Source of the DNA: Flavobacteriaceae bacterium | Lineage (GTDB): Bacteria > Bacteroidota > Bacteroidia > Flavobacteriales > Flavobacteriaceae | Length of the DNA: 53,966 nucleotides | Assembly: GCA_002862645.1 (NCBI GenBank) | Contig: PKDQ01000025.1 | Coordinates: forward strand, 1 to 53,966 | Reading direction: 5' to 3' | Shown here: in pieces, positions 14,870-23,009 of the stretch | Numbering within the stretch: the stretch's first letter is position 1 | Layout of the letters: each line of letters opens with the position of its first letter | Made by a program: the position numbers and the translations under genes | Notes under the pieces: generated by a model | Databases searched by the model: none | Seen by the model: the letters and a program-made list of their open reading frames with translations, nothing else | Told to the model about the DNA's origin: nothing

Positions 14870-16147
14870 TTATGGATTTAGATCGCTGTTGAAAGCAAGC
14901 TCTCCGTGTTCTGCCATATCTAAACCTTTTAATTCGTCCTCTTCTGAAACACGTAGTCCAATAGTTGCTTTAAGTATGTATAAAACAATCAAAGAAGTGA
15001 TTACCGCCCAAGCACCGTATGCAGCAACTCCGATTGCTTGAATACCAAGTTGAGAAGCACCACCACCATTTAATAAGCCGAGTCCTGTTGCGCCATCAAC
15101 GCCCCAAAGACCTATCACGATCGTACCCCAAGCACCAACTACACCGTGTGCAGAAGCAGCTCCAATAGCATCATCAATCTTAAGTTTTTTCTCAATAAAC
15201 TCAATGGAGAATACCACAATAATACCACCAACTAAACCAGCGAAGAATCCACCACTCATGGTCATATTACCACAACCTGCAGTAATGGCTACCAAACCAG
15301 CAATTGCGCCGTTTAATGTTTGAGATAAGCTAGGTTTTCCATGGTATAACCAAGATGTAAACAATGCGCCAAGTGCACCAGCAGCAGCAGCAATATTGGT
15401 AACCATAACCACAGCTGAAGCAGCAATAGAATCGTCACCTCCCCAAGCTAGTTGAGAACCACCGTTGAAACCAAACCATCCTAACCAAAGTATAAATACA
15501 CCTAAAGTTCCTAGTAAGAGGTTACTTCCTGGAATAGGATTGACTTTTCCATTTTTATATTTTCCAATTCTTGGACCTACCATCCACGCAGCGCACAAAG
15601 CAGCCCATCCACCAACAGAGTGAACAATTGAAGATCCTGCGAAGTCGATGAAGCCTAGATCATTTAACCATGCACCTTCCCCGTACCACTGCCATCCACC
15701 AGAAATAGGGTAAATGAAAGCAGTTAAGAATAATGTGAATATAATATAGGTACTGTATTTAGTTCTACCTGCGATAGCTCCAGATACGATTGTGGCTGCA
15801 GTTGCAGCAAAAACCGTTTGGAAGAATACATCGTGAGCACCAGCTCCTGAATTCATCCATATATCACTGATAGAAAGGATACCAGACGCATCCTTTGTTC
15901 CGTACATAAGCCCGTATCCTAGCGCCCAGAAACTAATCGTTCCTACGCTGATATCCATGAAATTTTTCATGGCAATGTTAGCCGCGTTTTTGGCACGTGT
16001 TAATCCAGATTCTACTAGGGTAAATCCTGCTTGCATGAAGAAAACAAGAATACCAGATAAAAGAATCCACAATATTGTAAAGTCTTCATTTGCGTCAACA
16101 GCTGCTGCAGACGTAATGATGTTTGGTATTTCAGTTAATAATGACAT
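14870..16147 (-). CDS. amt: ammonium transporter (Amt/MEP/Rh family), proximal copy
   Basis: The 425-aa channel has an extra N-terminal stretch compared with its neighbour (MSLLTEIPNIITSAAAVDAN), which may be a periplasmic lead. Family marks are LVFFMQAGFTLVESGLTRAKN, DFAGSSIVHSVGGWAAL (pore His 1), LWLGWFGFNGGSQL and DDAIGAASAHGVVGAWGTI (pore His 2). The tail is GLRVSEEDELKGLDMAEHG. The two Amt proteins are clearly paralogous but not a recent tandem copy, because they differ at many positions. It lies 27 bp after the porin stop, so the two are probably one transcript. That transcript would mostly end at the terminator at 14781-14808. Confidence 0.95.
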   Translation of the reverse strand: MSLLTEIPNIITSAAAVDANEDFTILWILLSGILVFFMQAGFTLVESGLTRAKNAANIAMKNFMDISVGTISFWALGYGLMYGTKDASGILSISDIWMNSGAGAHDVFFQTVFAATAATIVSGAIAGRTKYSTYIIFTLFLTAFIYPISGGWQWYGEGAWLNDLGFIDFAGSSIVHSVGGWAALCAAWMVGPRIGKYKNGKVNPIPGSNLLLGTLGVFILWLGWFGFNGGSQLAWGGDDSIAASAVVMVTNIAAAAGALGALFTSWLYHGKPSLSQTLNGAIAGLVAITAGCGNMTMSGGFFAGLVGGIIVVFSIEFIEKKLKIDDAIGAASAHGVVGAWGTIVIGLWGVDGATGLGLLNGGGASQLGIQAIGVAAYGAWAVITSLIVLYILKATIGLRVSEEDELKGLDMAEHGELAFNSDLNP

Positions 16148-16174
16148 ATCTTAAATTTTTATAATTAAATTTAA

Positions 16175-17164
16175 CTAGAAAGAATAAATAGCTGCCAATA
16201 CGAATGATGATAGGCTATCTGTCGCTCCGTCAGCATCCATGTAGTATGCGTCTGATGCAGTGTCAACTCTAAATTCTGGCTTAATAGTCATATTTCCAGA
16301 CGTAAAGCTTCCAGTAAGTGTGATAGAAGTGTTATCGCCATCACCAAAAGCACCTAACGCACCATTTTCAGTAAAAGCTTCAAATCTTCCTCCAAGTGTG
16401 AATGCGTCAGATAAAGCAACTTGTGGATAAAGTGCAACACCAGAGAATTCAATAGCATCATCCTCGTAAGAAGTTGCGTTTACGCCTAAGAAGAAGTTGT
16501 CTGAAAAGTCAAGACCACCTGTAAAATCAATCTGAGTAGCACCTTGTCCAGTCAATAAGTTAATGTATTGTCCGTATAGACCCAACTGAGCACCAAACAT
16601 ATAGTCGTCACCCACTGGTTGAGATTCTGTTGCATCTGTTGTATTGAGTACACCAAGCATTAACGAAACATCATCAGAAAGCGCAATATCAGCTTTTAAA
16701 CCTGTGTGTGAGAAAGGTCCGTATGAGAACATGTAAGAAGTAGAGTAGTTAAAGTTAGCAGCAGGGGAAATTACTTCATATCCTAAGAAAGTGTTGAAGT
16801 TACCAAGTGTCAATGTGAAGCTATCGCTTACATTATAATATACATATAATTGGTTAACAATACTTGAAGATCCTGTAGAACCAAAAACGGCATCTGCCCC
16901 TCTAGGTCCGTACACCAAATCAGCAACAAAACCTGATTTCTCTCCTTCATAAGAAAGAACAATGTTTGCCATACCAAGCGAAAAGCCGTTTAGGTTAGCA
17001 AAAGAAGTACCAGGCGCATATTCACTACTTCTATAATAGGAGTCAACCGTACCAGAAACACTGAATGTTGGCTCCTCTTGCGCCTGTGCACTAGTCATTC
17101 CTCCGAATACTAGAAAGGCTACAATTGTTGAAAACGTTAAAATTGATGATAAGTTATTTTTCAT
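16175..17164 (-). CDS. outer-membrane beta-barrel protein (porin-like) linked to ammonium uptake
   Basis: The 329-aa product has a signal peptide (about 1-28, ending AQAQE). The mature part is rich in alternating hydrophobic and polar strands, Gly, Ser and Thr, with no cysteines. It closes with FVLAAIYSF, the C-terminal aromatic that BamA recognises. Repeated patterns such as SLGMANIVLSYEGEKSGFVA and ALSDAFTLGGRFEAF fit strands of a 14-18 strand barrel. It belongs with the outer-membrane beta-barrel proteins seen upstream of amt genes in Bacteroidota. A channel for ammonium or small nitrogen compounds is inferred from linkage alone. It is the first gene of the series, behind two candidate nitrogen operators and a TATTTTTG element. 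Confidence 0.8.
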   Translation of the reverse strand: MKNNLSSILTFSTIVAFLVFGGMTSAQAQEEPTFSVSGTVDSYYRSSEYAPGTSFANLNGFSLGMANIVLSYEGEKSGFVADLVYGPRGADAVFGSTGSSSIVNQLYVYYNVSDSFTLTLGNFNTFLGYEVISPAANFNYSTSYMFSYGPFSHTGLKADIALSDDVSLMLGVLNTTDATESQPVGDDYMFGAQLGLYGQYINLLTGQGATQIDFTGGLDFSDNFFLGVNATSYEDDAIEFSGVALYPQVALSDAFTLGGRFEAFTENGALGAFGDGDNTSITLTGSFTSGNMTIKPEFRVDTASDAYYMDADGATDSLSSFVLAAIYSF

Positions 17165-17208
17165 AATGTGATGTTTAGTTAATTATTTATTTTGAATTAA
17201 TAATGATG

Positions 17209-17216
17209 CAAAAATA
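17209..17216 (-). promoter_or_regulatory. promoter -7 element of the porin-amt transcript
   Basis: TATTTTTG on the minus strand is identical to the element in front of the GSII gene. There is no TTG at -33; operator B1 begins 14 bp upstream. Confidence 0.6.
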
Positions 17217-17230
17217 TATTAAATACCACT

Positions 17231-17256
17231 TACCCCCATTAATTAAGGGGGGGGTA
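17231..17256. promoter_or_regulatory. candidate nitrogen operator B1 (proximal to porin)
   Basis: TACCCCC, an AT-rich centre (ATTAATTAA), then a run of eight G and TAA. C-tract and G-tract centres are about 15.5 bp apart. The distance to B2 is about 53 bp centre to centre. Confidence 0.55.
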
Positions 17257-17282
17257 ATTGAAGATATTTATTAATAAAATAA

Positions 17283-17309
17283 TATACCCCCAATTAAAAT
17301 AGGGGTATA
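17283..17309. promoter_or_regulatory. candidate nitrogen operator B2
   Basis: TATACCCC-N11-GGGGTATA is a perfect eight-base inverted repeat with an AT-only core except for one C. It is the best of the four sites. Confidence 0.6.
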
Positions 17310-17344
17310 ATAATATTTAAACACTTATTTTATTAATAATACTG

Positions 17345-17722
17345 CTAAAACTGCTTATGCAATAACATTCCAGCATAAATACAGGCCATTCCTAGTATAA
17401 AAGTGCCAATACTGTAAATAAAGAAGTTGAAAAATTGGCCTTGCTCAATAAAGCGCATGTTCTCTAATGTAAACGTAGAAAAGGTAGTCAGTCCACCGCA
17501 AAAGCCAACAGCCAATAACATATTTTGAGTACTGGATACAGAAGACCTTGTACTAAGAAAACCCATAAGTAAGCCCAAAAACAAACATCCTATTGCATTT
17601 GCGATAAGTGTTGCAAAAGGTAGCTGAGGAGATATCGGTTTTAGCAAGAGCCCGATAGTATATCTAAAAAGGCTTCCAAGCCCACCACCTAAAAAAACGA
17701 GTAAAAAAGGAATCATATTCAT
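17345..17722 (-). CDS. crcB: fluoride ion channel/exporter CrcB (Fluc)
   Basis: Fluc proteins form antiparallel dimers that let toxic fluoride leave the cell. The 125-aa protein has four helices, with the family marks GGGLGSLFRYTIG near the N-terminus, an Asn-containing ANAIGCLFLG helix, and the break motif FCGGLTTFSTF with its phenylalanines. One copy is present and the length is normal, so it should work as a homodimer. A second Met two residues in is an equal start candidate. It starts 1 bp after the small gene upstream and ends close to the operator region of the porin. No fluoride riboswitch is visible. Confidence 0.93.
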   Translation of the reverse strand: MNMIPFLLVFLGGGLGSLFRYTIGLLLKPISPQLPFATLIANAIGCLFLGLLMGFLSTRSSVSSTQNMLLAVGFCGGLTTFSTFTLENMRFIEQGQFFNFFIYSIGTFILGMACIYAGMLLHKQF

Positions 17723-17723
17723 G

Positions 17724-17906
17724 CTACACGATACTTTTAAGACCTACTAGTAAGCTGACAAAAATTAAAAAGCCAATCAACACCCAAAAACTTCCTTTAA
17801 AATATTGTTTGTTTTTTTGTTTGTCCTTTTTGTAGCTATATATAATGACGAAAGTGAAGCTTACAATAAAAAAAAGGGCAAAAATCAATTGACCGGTGCT
17901 GAACAT
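17724..17906 (-). CDS. small two-helix membrane protein, unknown
   Basis: The ATG at 17906 gives 60 aa; the longer frame to 18005 would overlap the divergent gene. Two hydrophobic segments (about 4-23, LIFALFFIVSFTFVIIYSY; and 38-57, FWVLIGFLIFVSLLVGL) flank a highly basic cytoplasmic-type loop, KKDKQKNKQYFKG. Small proteins of this kind, FSTGQ-start with a KKD loop, are frequent in flavobacteria, but I know no function. One base separates it from crcB, so they are likely co-transcribed. Confidence 0.65.
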   Translation of the reverse strand: MFSTGQLIFALFFIVSFTFVIIYSYKKDKQKNKQYFKGSFWVLIGFLIFVSLLVGLKSIV

Positions 17907-17935
17907 AATGTTATTTTTAGCGAAACTATAAAAAA

Positions 17936-18319
17936 ATGCAAGACCAAATTGATGCAGTAGCGGCATTTCACAAAGCCTTTGGAGTAGGAGTCGCTCAAAA
18001 ACCAACAGCTACAACAGCTACAGACATATTAAACTTACGCCACAGATTGATGGCAGAGGAGAACGAAGAATACCTTGAAGCAGCATATAACAATGACTTG
18101 GTTGAAGTGGCCGATGCCCTTGGCGACATGCTCTATATATTATGTGGCACCATACTCACACACGGCATGCAACACATAATTGAAGATGTCTTTGCAGAAA
18201 TTCAGGATAGTAACATGAGCAAACTTGGTATGGACGGCAAGCCTATCTATAGGGAAGATGGTAAGGTAATGAAGGGACCTAATTACAGGCGTCCAGATTT
18301 AAGGCAATTTTTAGACTAG
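17936..18319 (+). CDS. MazG-like/PRA-PH nucleotide pyrophosphohydrolase
   Basis: The 127-aa product has the all-alpha NTP pyrophosphohydrolase motifs: RLMAEENEEYLEA (the EExxE metal site, about 41-45) and VADALGDMLYILCGT (the second ExxD-like helix, about 60-74). The tail (SKLGMDGKPIYREDGKVMKG, then PNYRRPDL) is a conserved substrate-loop extension in this subfamily. It likely cleaves NTPs or phosphoribosyl-ATP-like substrates to the monophosphate and PPi, as a housecleaning enzyme. There is no HisI neighbour, so a histidine-pathway role is unlikely. It is convergent with the aminotransferase, and their stops interlock as CTAG. Confidence 0.82.
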   Translation: MQDQIDAVAAFHKAFGVGVAQKPTATTATDILNLRHRLMAEENEEYLEAAYNNDLVEVADALGDMLYILCGTILTHGMQHIIEDVFAEIQDSNMSKLGMDGKPIYREDGKVMKGPNYRRPDLRQFLD

Positions 18320-19377
18320 TCACAAACTTTAAAGCGCCAATGAAATGGATCTTCAGCATTGTTATACTGTATGTCCATCAATTTTTCCTTTAACATTAGG
18401 GCAAAGCTATTTTTTGGCAGTGGGGTTTCAAATTTTTCTCCTTTATAGCCAAAACCATCAATGGTTTGGACTACTACGGCTGTACCACTACCAAAAATTT
18501 CAAGTAGTGTACCCGATTTTGATGCTTCAATAAGTTCAGCAACACGAAGCATGCGCACTTCTGTTTTTAATCCTAAATGCTTTGCTAAATCCAAAATACT
18601 CTTTCTTGTCACACCATCTAAAATGCTGTCGCTTGTTGGCGCCGTAATTAGGGTATCACCAATGCGAAAGAATAAATTCATGGTGCCAGCTTCTTCGATA
18701 TATTCGTGCGTGGCAGCATCAGTCCATATTACTTGTTGGTACCCTTCGCTTTTTGCCAATTGGGTAGGGTAGAACTGACCTCCATAGTTTCCGGCTGCCT
18801 TGGCATAGCCTGTACCGCCTTGGGGGGCACGACTGTAATGATCTGCAATTTTTACACGAACCTCACCACCATAATAACTGCTAACAGGTGCGCATATAAT
18901 CATAAAACGATATTCTGTTGCAGCAGATGCTTGAACCCCTGCTTGAGAAGCAAAAACAAATGGCCTCACATATAAGGAGTTTCCTTTTCCTGCTTTTACC
19001 CAAGCTTTGTCAATTGTAATAAGTTGTTTTATGCCATCTAGAAAATGGGCTTCTGGAAATTGTGGTATTGCAAGACGTTCGGCAGACTTATTAAAGCGTT
19101 TTGCATTCTGATCTGGTCTAAACAACCAAACACTGCCCTCGTCATCTTTGAAAGCTTTCATGCCTTCAAATACAGCTTGACCGTAGTGTAAAACACTTGC
19201 AGCAGGAGAAAGTTCCATGGGTGCATAAGGTACAATCTCTGGGTTATGCCATTGTCCGTCACGGTAGTCGCAAACAAACATATGGTCCGAAAAAGTAGAT
19301 CCGAATGCAAGATTGTTAAAATCAACGGTATCTATCCTAGATGCTGTTCTGGGTATTATGTTTATTGTTGCGTTCAC
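18316..19377 (-). CDS. ilvE: branched-chain amino acid aminotransferase
   Basis: This PLP enzyme swaps amino groups between glutamate and the keto acids of Leu, Ile and Val. The GTG at 19377 gives 353 aa. The sequence SRIDTVDFNNLAFGSTFSD right after it is the normal N-terminus of the type II family. Landmarks are VLHYGQAVFEGMKAF, LYVRPFVFAS, the lysine-bearing GTGYAKAAGNYGGQF (PLP Lys), EYIEEAGTMNLFF and DSILDGVTRKSIL. The frame is open further upstream to 19506, but that part has no family-like sequence and contains the promoter. TACTTTTG lies only 4 bp before the GTG, so the mRNA may be leaderless or nearly so. Confidence 0.93.
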   Translation of the reverse strand: MNATINIIPRTASRIDTVDFNNLAFGSTFSDHMFVCDYRDGQWHNPEIVPYAPMELSPAASVLHYGQAVFEGMKAFKDDEGSVWLFRPDQNAKRFNKSAERLAIPQFPEAHFLDGIKQLITIDKAWVKAGKGNSLYVRPFVFASQAGVQASAATEYRFMIICAPVSSYYGGEVRVKIADHYSRAPQGGTGYAKAAGNYGGQFYPTQLAKSEGYQQVIWTDAATHEYIEEAGTMNLFFRIGDTLITAPTSDSILDGVTRKSILDLAKHLGLKTEVRMLRVAELIEASKSGTLLEIFGSGTAVVVQTIDGFGYKGEKFETPLPKNSFALMLKEKLMDIQYNNAEDPFHWRFKVCD

Positions 19378-19381
19378 ACAA

Positions 19382-19389
19382 CAAAAGTA
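19382..19389 (-). promoter_or_regulatory. promoter -7 element of ilvE
   Basis: TACTTTTG fits TAnnTTTG. It ends 4 bp before the GTG start, leaving almost no 5' leader. Confidence 0.5.
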
Positions 19390-19440
19390 TAAAAATCTTG
19401 GGTGCACAGTTCTAGGTAGCTTAAATTTACCAAAAAAAAG

Positions 19441-20358
19441 ATGCATATTCTGATAACAGGTGCTAGTGGATTGGTTGGTAGATCGCTCATATATGCCTTG
19501 GAACAAAGGGATTATCGCATTTCAACACTTTCTACAAGCAATCATTCAAATCCTGTTTCAGCCCGTATTAAAACACACTATTGGAGTCCTAGCAAGGGTG
19601 TTTTAGATGCAAAAGCCCTGGATGGAGTTGACGTAATTATCAGTTTGGCAGGTGCTAAAATCAATCAGCGTTGGACAAAAAAAAATAAAAAAGCCATTTT
19701 TGATAGCCGTGTGAACGGAACTCGGCTCATTCAAAATGCACTCAAAAACAATCCCGACCACAGCGTTTCACATTTTATAAGCGCATCCGCTGTTGGTCTT
19801 TATCCTTCAGCTTTTGATAAAACCTATAACGAGAATGAAACCAAAGTTGCGGATTCTTTCACAGGTGAGGTTGTGGCTGCTTGGGAACAGCAAGTACAAG
19901 CAATTGCGCCTTGGGTTAGACATATCAGTATAATCAGAATTGGCTTAGTCTTGGCACGTTCTGGAGGCGCACTTATTCCATTGGCAACACCCGCCTCATT
20001 TGGCTTGGGCGCCTGGTTTGGTTCTGGAAAACAATGGCAGTCTTGGATTCACATACAAGATTTGGTTCACTTATTTATATTTGCTATTGATCACCCCGGA
20101 ACCTATAATGCTGTGTCTCCAAATCCGGTGACTCAAAAACAGTTGGTTAAGTCTATTTCTAGCGAATACAAAATGCCCCAATGGTTGCCTGGTATTCCTG
20201 CTTTTTTAATAAAGTTGGCCATGGGGGAAATGGCCAGCATACTTTGTGACAGTATTCGTGTTTCCAGTGCCCACGTACAAGAACAAGGATTTTCTTTTTT
20301 TTTTCCTATAATTCAAGAGGCCCTTGAAGATTTATTACCACTTAATTCAAAAAAGTAG
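19441..20358 (+). CDS. TIGR01777-family NAD(P)-dependent epimerase (YfcH-like)
   Basis: The 305-aa product starts with the Rossmann motif MHILITGASGLVGRSLIYAL. It continues with DVIISLAGAKINQRWTKKNK and SRVNGTRLI, the hallmark of the SDR subfamily known as YfcH or SulA-like. HFISASAVGLYP replaces the classic YxxxK region, and the C-terminal DUF1731 domain has VSSAHVQEQGFSFFFP. The reaction is unknown; members are annotated as sugar-nucleotide epimerases by similarity only. It is divergent from ilvE, and grpE follows with its own promoter. Confidence 0.87.
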   Translation: MHILITGASGLVGRSLIYALEQRDYRISTLSTSNHSNPVSARIKTHYWSPSKGVLDAKALDGVDVIISLAGAKINQRWTKKNKKAIFDSRVNGTRLIQNALKNNPDHSVSHFISASAVGLYPSAFDKTYNENETKVADSFTGEVVAAWEQQVQAIAPWVRHISIIRIGLVLARSGGALIPLATPASFGLGAWFGSGKQWQSWIHIQDLVHLFIFAIDHPGTYNAVSPNPVTQKQLVKSISSEYKMPQWLPGIPAFLIKLAMGEMASILCDSIRVSSAHVQEQGFSFFFPIIQEALEDLLPLNSKK

Positions 20359-20365
20359 TGTCATT

Positions 20366-20397
20366 TTGACATAGAAGTTTTTTTGGCAGTACTTTTG
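20366..20397 (+). promoter_or_regulatory. promoter of grpE-dnaJ
   Basis: TTG at 20366-20368 and TACTTTTG at 20390-20397 match the Bacteroidota -33 and -7 elements. The start codon follows 21 bp later. Confidence 0.5.
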
Positions 20398-20418
20398 CGA
20401 ATTAATATAAAAACGATT

Positions 20419-20937
20419 ATGGCTGCCAAAAAAGAAAAAAAAACATCTCAAAAAGCGGAAAAGCAAGAGGCACAAGAACCCGTTGTTGATCGCAACGAAC
20501 TTCTTGAGGCCCAAGAAGCTTTAGAAGCGGAGAAAAATAAGTTTTTACGTTTATTTGCCGAGTTTGAAAATTATAAAAAACGCACAGCCAAAGAACGAAT
20601 CGAGCTATTCAAAACAGCTTCACAAGAGGTTATGGTGGCTCTGCTACCTATTTTAGACGATTTTGAGCGTGCGCTTTCTGAACTGGACAAAGCAGATGAT
20701 AAGCTCACAGGTATTCAACTTATTTACAACAAATTTTTTGACACCCTAAAACAGCAAGGACTAACCAAAATGGAGATTGATTACAAGGCAGTTTTTGATA
20801 CTGAAATTCATGAAGCCATAACCCAGTTGCCCGCTTCAGATGATCACCCAAAAGGTAGCATCATTGATGTTGTAGCTTCTGGATATAAACTGGGCGATTT
20901 AATTATCCGCTACCCCAAGGTAGTGGTGGCACAATAG
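20419..20937 (+). CDS. grpE: nucleotide exchange factor GrpE
   Basis: GrpE releases ADP from DnaK. The ATG at 20419 gives 172 aa with a Lys/Glu/Gln-rich N-terminus; the longer frame to 20383 starts inside the promoter. A long coiled helix ([20 protein letters not shown]) leads to the family motif [18 protein letters not shown]. The C-terminal beta domain has the usual [20 protein letters not shown] and a final RYPKVVVAQ, close to the PAMVxV ending of the family. It forms an operon with dnaJ two bases downstream; dnaK is not in the window. Confidence 0.95.
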   Translation: MAAKKEKKTSQKAEKQEAQEPVVDRNELLEAQEALEAEKNKFLRLFAEFENYKKRTAKERIELFKTASQEVMVALLPILDDFERALSELDKADDKLTGIQLIYNKFFDTLKQQGLTKMEIDYKAVFDTEIHEAITQLPASDDHPKGSIIDVVASGYKLGDLIIRYPKVVVAQ

Positions 20938-20939
20938 CT

Positions 20940-22040
20940 ATGAAAGAAGATTATTATGACATACTAGGCGTCAGCAAGTCTGCTTCAGCTGCTGAAATTA
21001 AAAAGGCCTATCGAAAAAAAGCGATTGCCCATCACCCAGATAAAAACCCCGGGGATGCAGAAGCTGAAAAGAAATTTAAAGCAGCAGCAGAAGCATATGA
21101 AGTGCTCGGCGATGAACAAAAACGTGCCAAATATGATAACTACGGCCATGCCGCATTTGATGGCAGTCAAGGCTTTGGTGGCGGTGGTATGAATATGGAC
21201 GACATCTTCAGTCAGTTTGGGGATATTTTTGGTGGCGCTTTTGGTGGTGGCTTTGGCGGAGGCGGACAGCGCCGAACTAAGGGAACCAACCTTCGTGTTA
21301 AGGTAAGCCTAAGTCTCGAAGATATGGTGCTTGGTGTCGAGAAAAAAATTAAAGTAAAACGCAAAAAACAAGCACCTGGAGTTAGCTATACGAACTGTAA
21401 AACCTGTCAAGGTTCAGGGCAAACCATGCGTATTACCAATACTATATTGGGTCGTATGCAATCTGCTATAACATGTACTTCTTGTAATGGCGCTGGACAA
21501 ATTCTACGTCACCGACCATCAGGAGCCGACAGTTACGGAATGATATCACAAGAGGAAACGGTTTCTATTGAAATCCCCGCAGGTGTTGAGGATGGCATGC
21601 AACTAAAAGTTTCTGGAAAAGGAAATGACGCACCTGGACAAGGAATTTCTGGTGATATGATTGTGCAAATCAATGTAAAAGATCACCCCACGCTAAAGCG
21701 TGAAGGCAACAACCTTCATTTTGATTTATATATTTCCTTATCGGAAGCCGTATTGGGAACCTACAAAGAAATTGATACTGTCAGTGGATCTGTGCGTATC
21801 AAATTAGAGTCTGGAATACAATCAGGTAAAATCTTACGCCTGAAAGGTAAAGGTAGTCCGAGTCTTAACCACTATGGTTCAGGTGATATGTTGGTTCATA
21901 TCAATGTATGGACACCTGAGCAGCTAACAAAAGATCAAAAACAGTTTTTTGAGCAACATGCCACACACGACAATTTTAAACCTAGCCCAAAATCAAGTCA
22001 TAAATCGTTTTTTGATAAGGTAAAAGACATGTTTTCATGA
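20940..22040 (+). CDS. dnaJ: chaperone DnaJ with a reduced zinc-finger domain
   Basis: DnaJ delivers substrates to DnaK and stimulates its ATPase. The 366-aa product has a J domain (about 1-70) with the HPD motif in [12 protein letters not shown], a Gly/Phe-rich linker (about 78-110), a zinc region, and two C-terminal beta domains ending before a helical tail. Canonical DnaJ has four CxxCxGxG repeats; only two are present here, CKTCQGSG and CTSCNGAG, separated by the conserved [13 protein letters not shown] link. By position they correspond to repeats 2 and 3, the second zinc site. Repeat 4 is replaced by [11 protein letters not shown]. From memory, this is seen in other Flavobacteriaceae. 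A terminator follows at 22129. Confidence 0.95.
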   Translation: MKEDYYDILGVSKSASAAEIKKAYRKKAIAHHPDKNPGDAEAEKKFKAAAEAYEVLGDEQKRAKYDNYGHAAFDGSQGFGGGGMNMDDIFSQFGDIFGGAFGGGFGGGGQRRTKGTNLRVKVSLSLEDMVLGVEKKIKVKRKKQAPGVSYTNCKTCQGSGQTMRITNTILGRMQSAITCTSCNGAGQILRHRPSGADSYGMISQEETVSIEIPAGVEDGMQLKVSGKGNDAPGQGISGDMIVQINVKDHPTLKREGNNLHFDLYISLSEAVLGTYKEIDTVSGSVRIKLESGIQSGKILRLKGKGSPSLNHYGSGDMLVHINVWTPEQLTKDQKQFFEQHATHDNFKPSPKSSHKSFFDKVKDMFS

Positions 22041-22128
22041 TTTTATGGGTTTTGTATTCATAAAGTTTATATATTTGAACTAACAATAGATTTATCTATA
22101 GTTATTTTCTTTTTCATAGCAATTTTTT

Positions 22129-22163
22129 CCCATCCTCTTTTTGAGGGTGGGTTTTCTTTTTTT
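22129..22163 (+). terminator. intrinsic terminator after dnaJ
   Basis: A CCCATCCTC/GAGGGTGGG stem with a TTTTT loop is followed by TTTTCTTTTTTT. It is the only good terminator between grpE-dnaJ and mscS. Confidence 0.88.
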
Positions 22164-22190
22164 AGCAAGTATTTTGTCTATATTTAGATT

Positions 22191-23009
22191 ATGGAAAAAA
22201 TCAAATCAATCTTTCAATATAATATTGGCATAGGCGATGCTCAAATGAGTATCGGTTCTTTTTTGGTTATGGTTTTACTGATCATTTCCTTATACTTTAC
22301 CATGCGCTTTGTACGCAAAATACTTACCCGAAAATTATCTGATGAACGCAAAGGAAAATTCAAACCTGTCTTTTCATTCTTTAACTACTCCCTTTATACG
22401 GTAATTGTGTTGCTTGCTTTACAAAATGCAGGTGTCAACCTAAACGCGCTTCTAGCCGCATCAGCTGCCTTATTGGTAGGAGTTGGTTTTGCCTTGCAGA
22501 CCTTTTTTCAAGATATCATTTCGGGTATCTTTATTTTAATAGATCAAACCGTTCACGTAGGCGATATTATTGAGCTTGATGGAAAGGTTGGACGTGTTGA
22601 GAATATAACACTGCGTACCACGAGAGCTGTTACGCGTGACAACAAGGTACTGGTCATTCCCAACCACAAGTATTTGACGACAACACTTTTTAATTGGACG
22701 GAGAACGATAAAGTCACTGGGGAATCTATAAATGTGGGTGTGGCTTATGGCACTGACGTGGAAAAATTTAAGAAAGTAGTGTTGGAAATTGCGAAACAGC
22801 ACCACGATGCAACAAAGAAAAAAGATCCCATACTACTGTTTCAAGATTTTGGAGACAGCAGTCTAGATTTTACCTTGATTGTATTTACTGAAAACGCATT
22901 CAAAGGCGCCATGATTAAGTCTGATATTAGGTTTGCTATTGAAAAAGCATTGAGAATTAACGACATAGAGATACCTTTCCCACAACGCGTGATACATACA
23001 TCCAACTAA
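22191..23009 (+). CDS. mscS: small-conductance mechanosensitive channel, MscS family
   Basis: MscS opens under membrane tension to release solutes on hypo-osmotic shock. The 272-aa protein is close to E. coli length (286). There are helices at about 20-42 and 65-85. The pore helix NLNALLAASAALLVGVGFAL (glycine/alanine packed) runs into the beta domain with QTFFQDIISGIFILIDQTVH and VGDIIELDGKVGRVENITLR, then the conserved VIPNHKYLTTTLFNW. The C-terminal alpha/beta domain is intact. The stop is followed directly by the start of the response regulator, so they are probably co-transcribed; that linkage is unexplained. Confidence 0.92.
   Translation: MEKIKSIFQYNIGIGDAQMSIGSFLVMVLLIISLYFTMRFVRKILTRKLSDERKGKFKPVFSFFNYSLYTVIVLLALQNAGVNLNALLAASAALLVGVGFALQTFFQDIISGIFILIDQTVHVGDIIELDGKVGRVENITLRTTRAVTRDNKVLVIPNHKYLTTTLFNWTENDKVTGESINVGVAYGTDVEKFKKVVLEIAKQHHDATKKKDPILLFQDFGDSSLDFTLIVFTENAFKGAMIKSDIRFAIEKALRINDIEIPFPQRVIHTSN

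Noticed and set aside
17165-17344. Fluoride riboswitch for crcB
   Set aside because: The region lies downstream of crcB, not in its leader, and no riboswitch-like fold was recognised. The repeats there belong to the porin promoter.
19378-19506. Longer N-terminus for the branched-chain aminotransferase
   Set aside because: The extra 43 residues lack family similarity and overlap the promoter and the divergent gene start.
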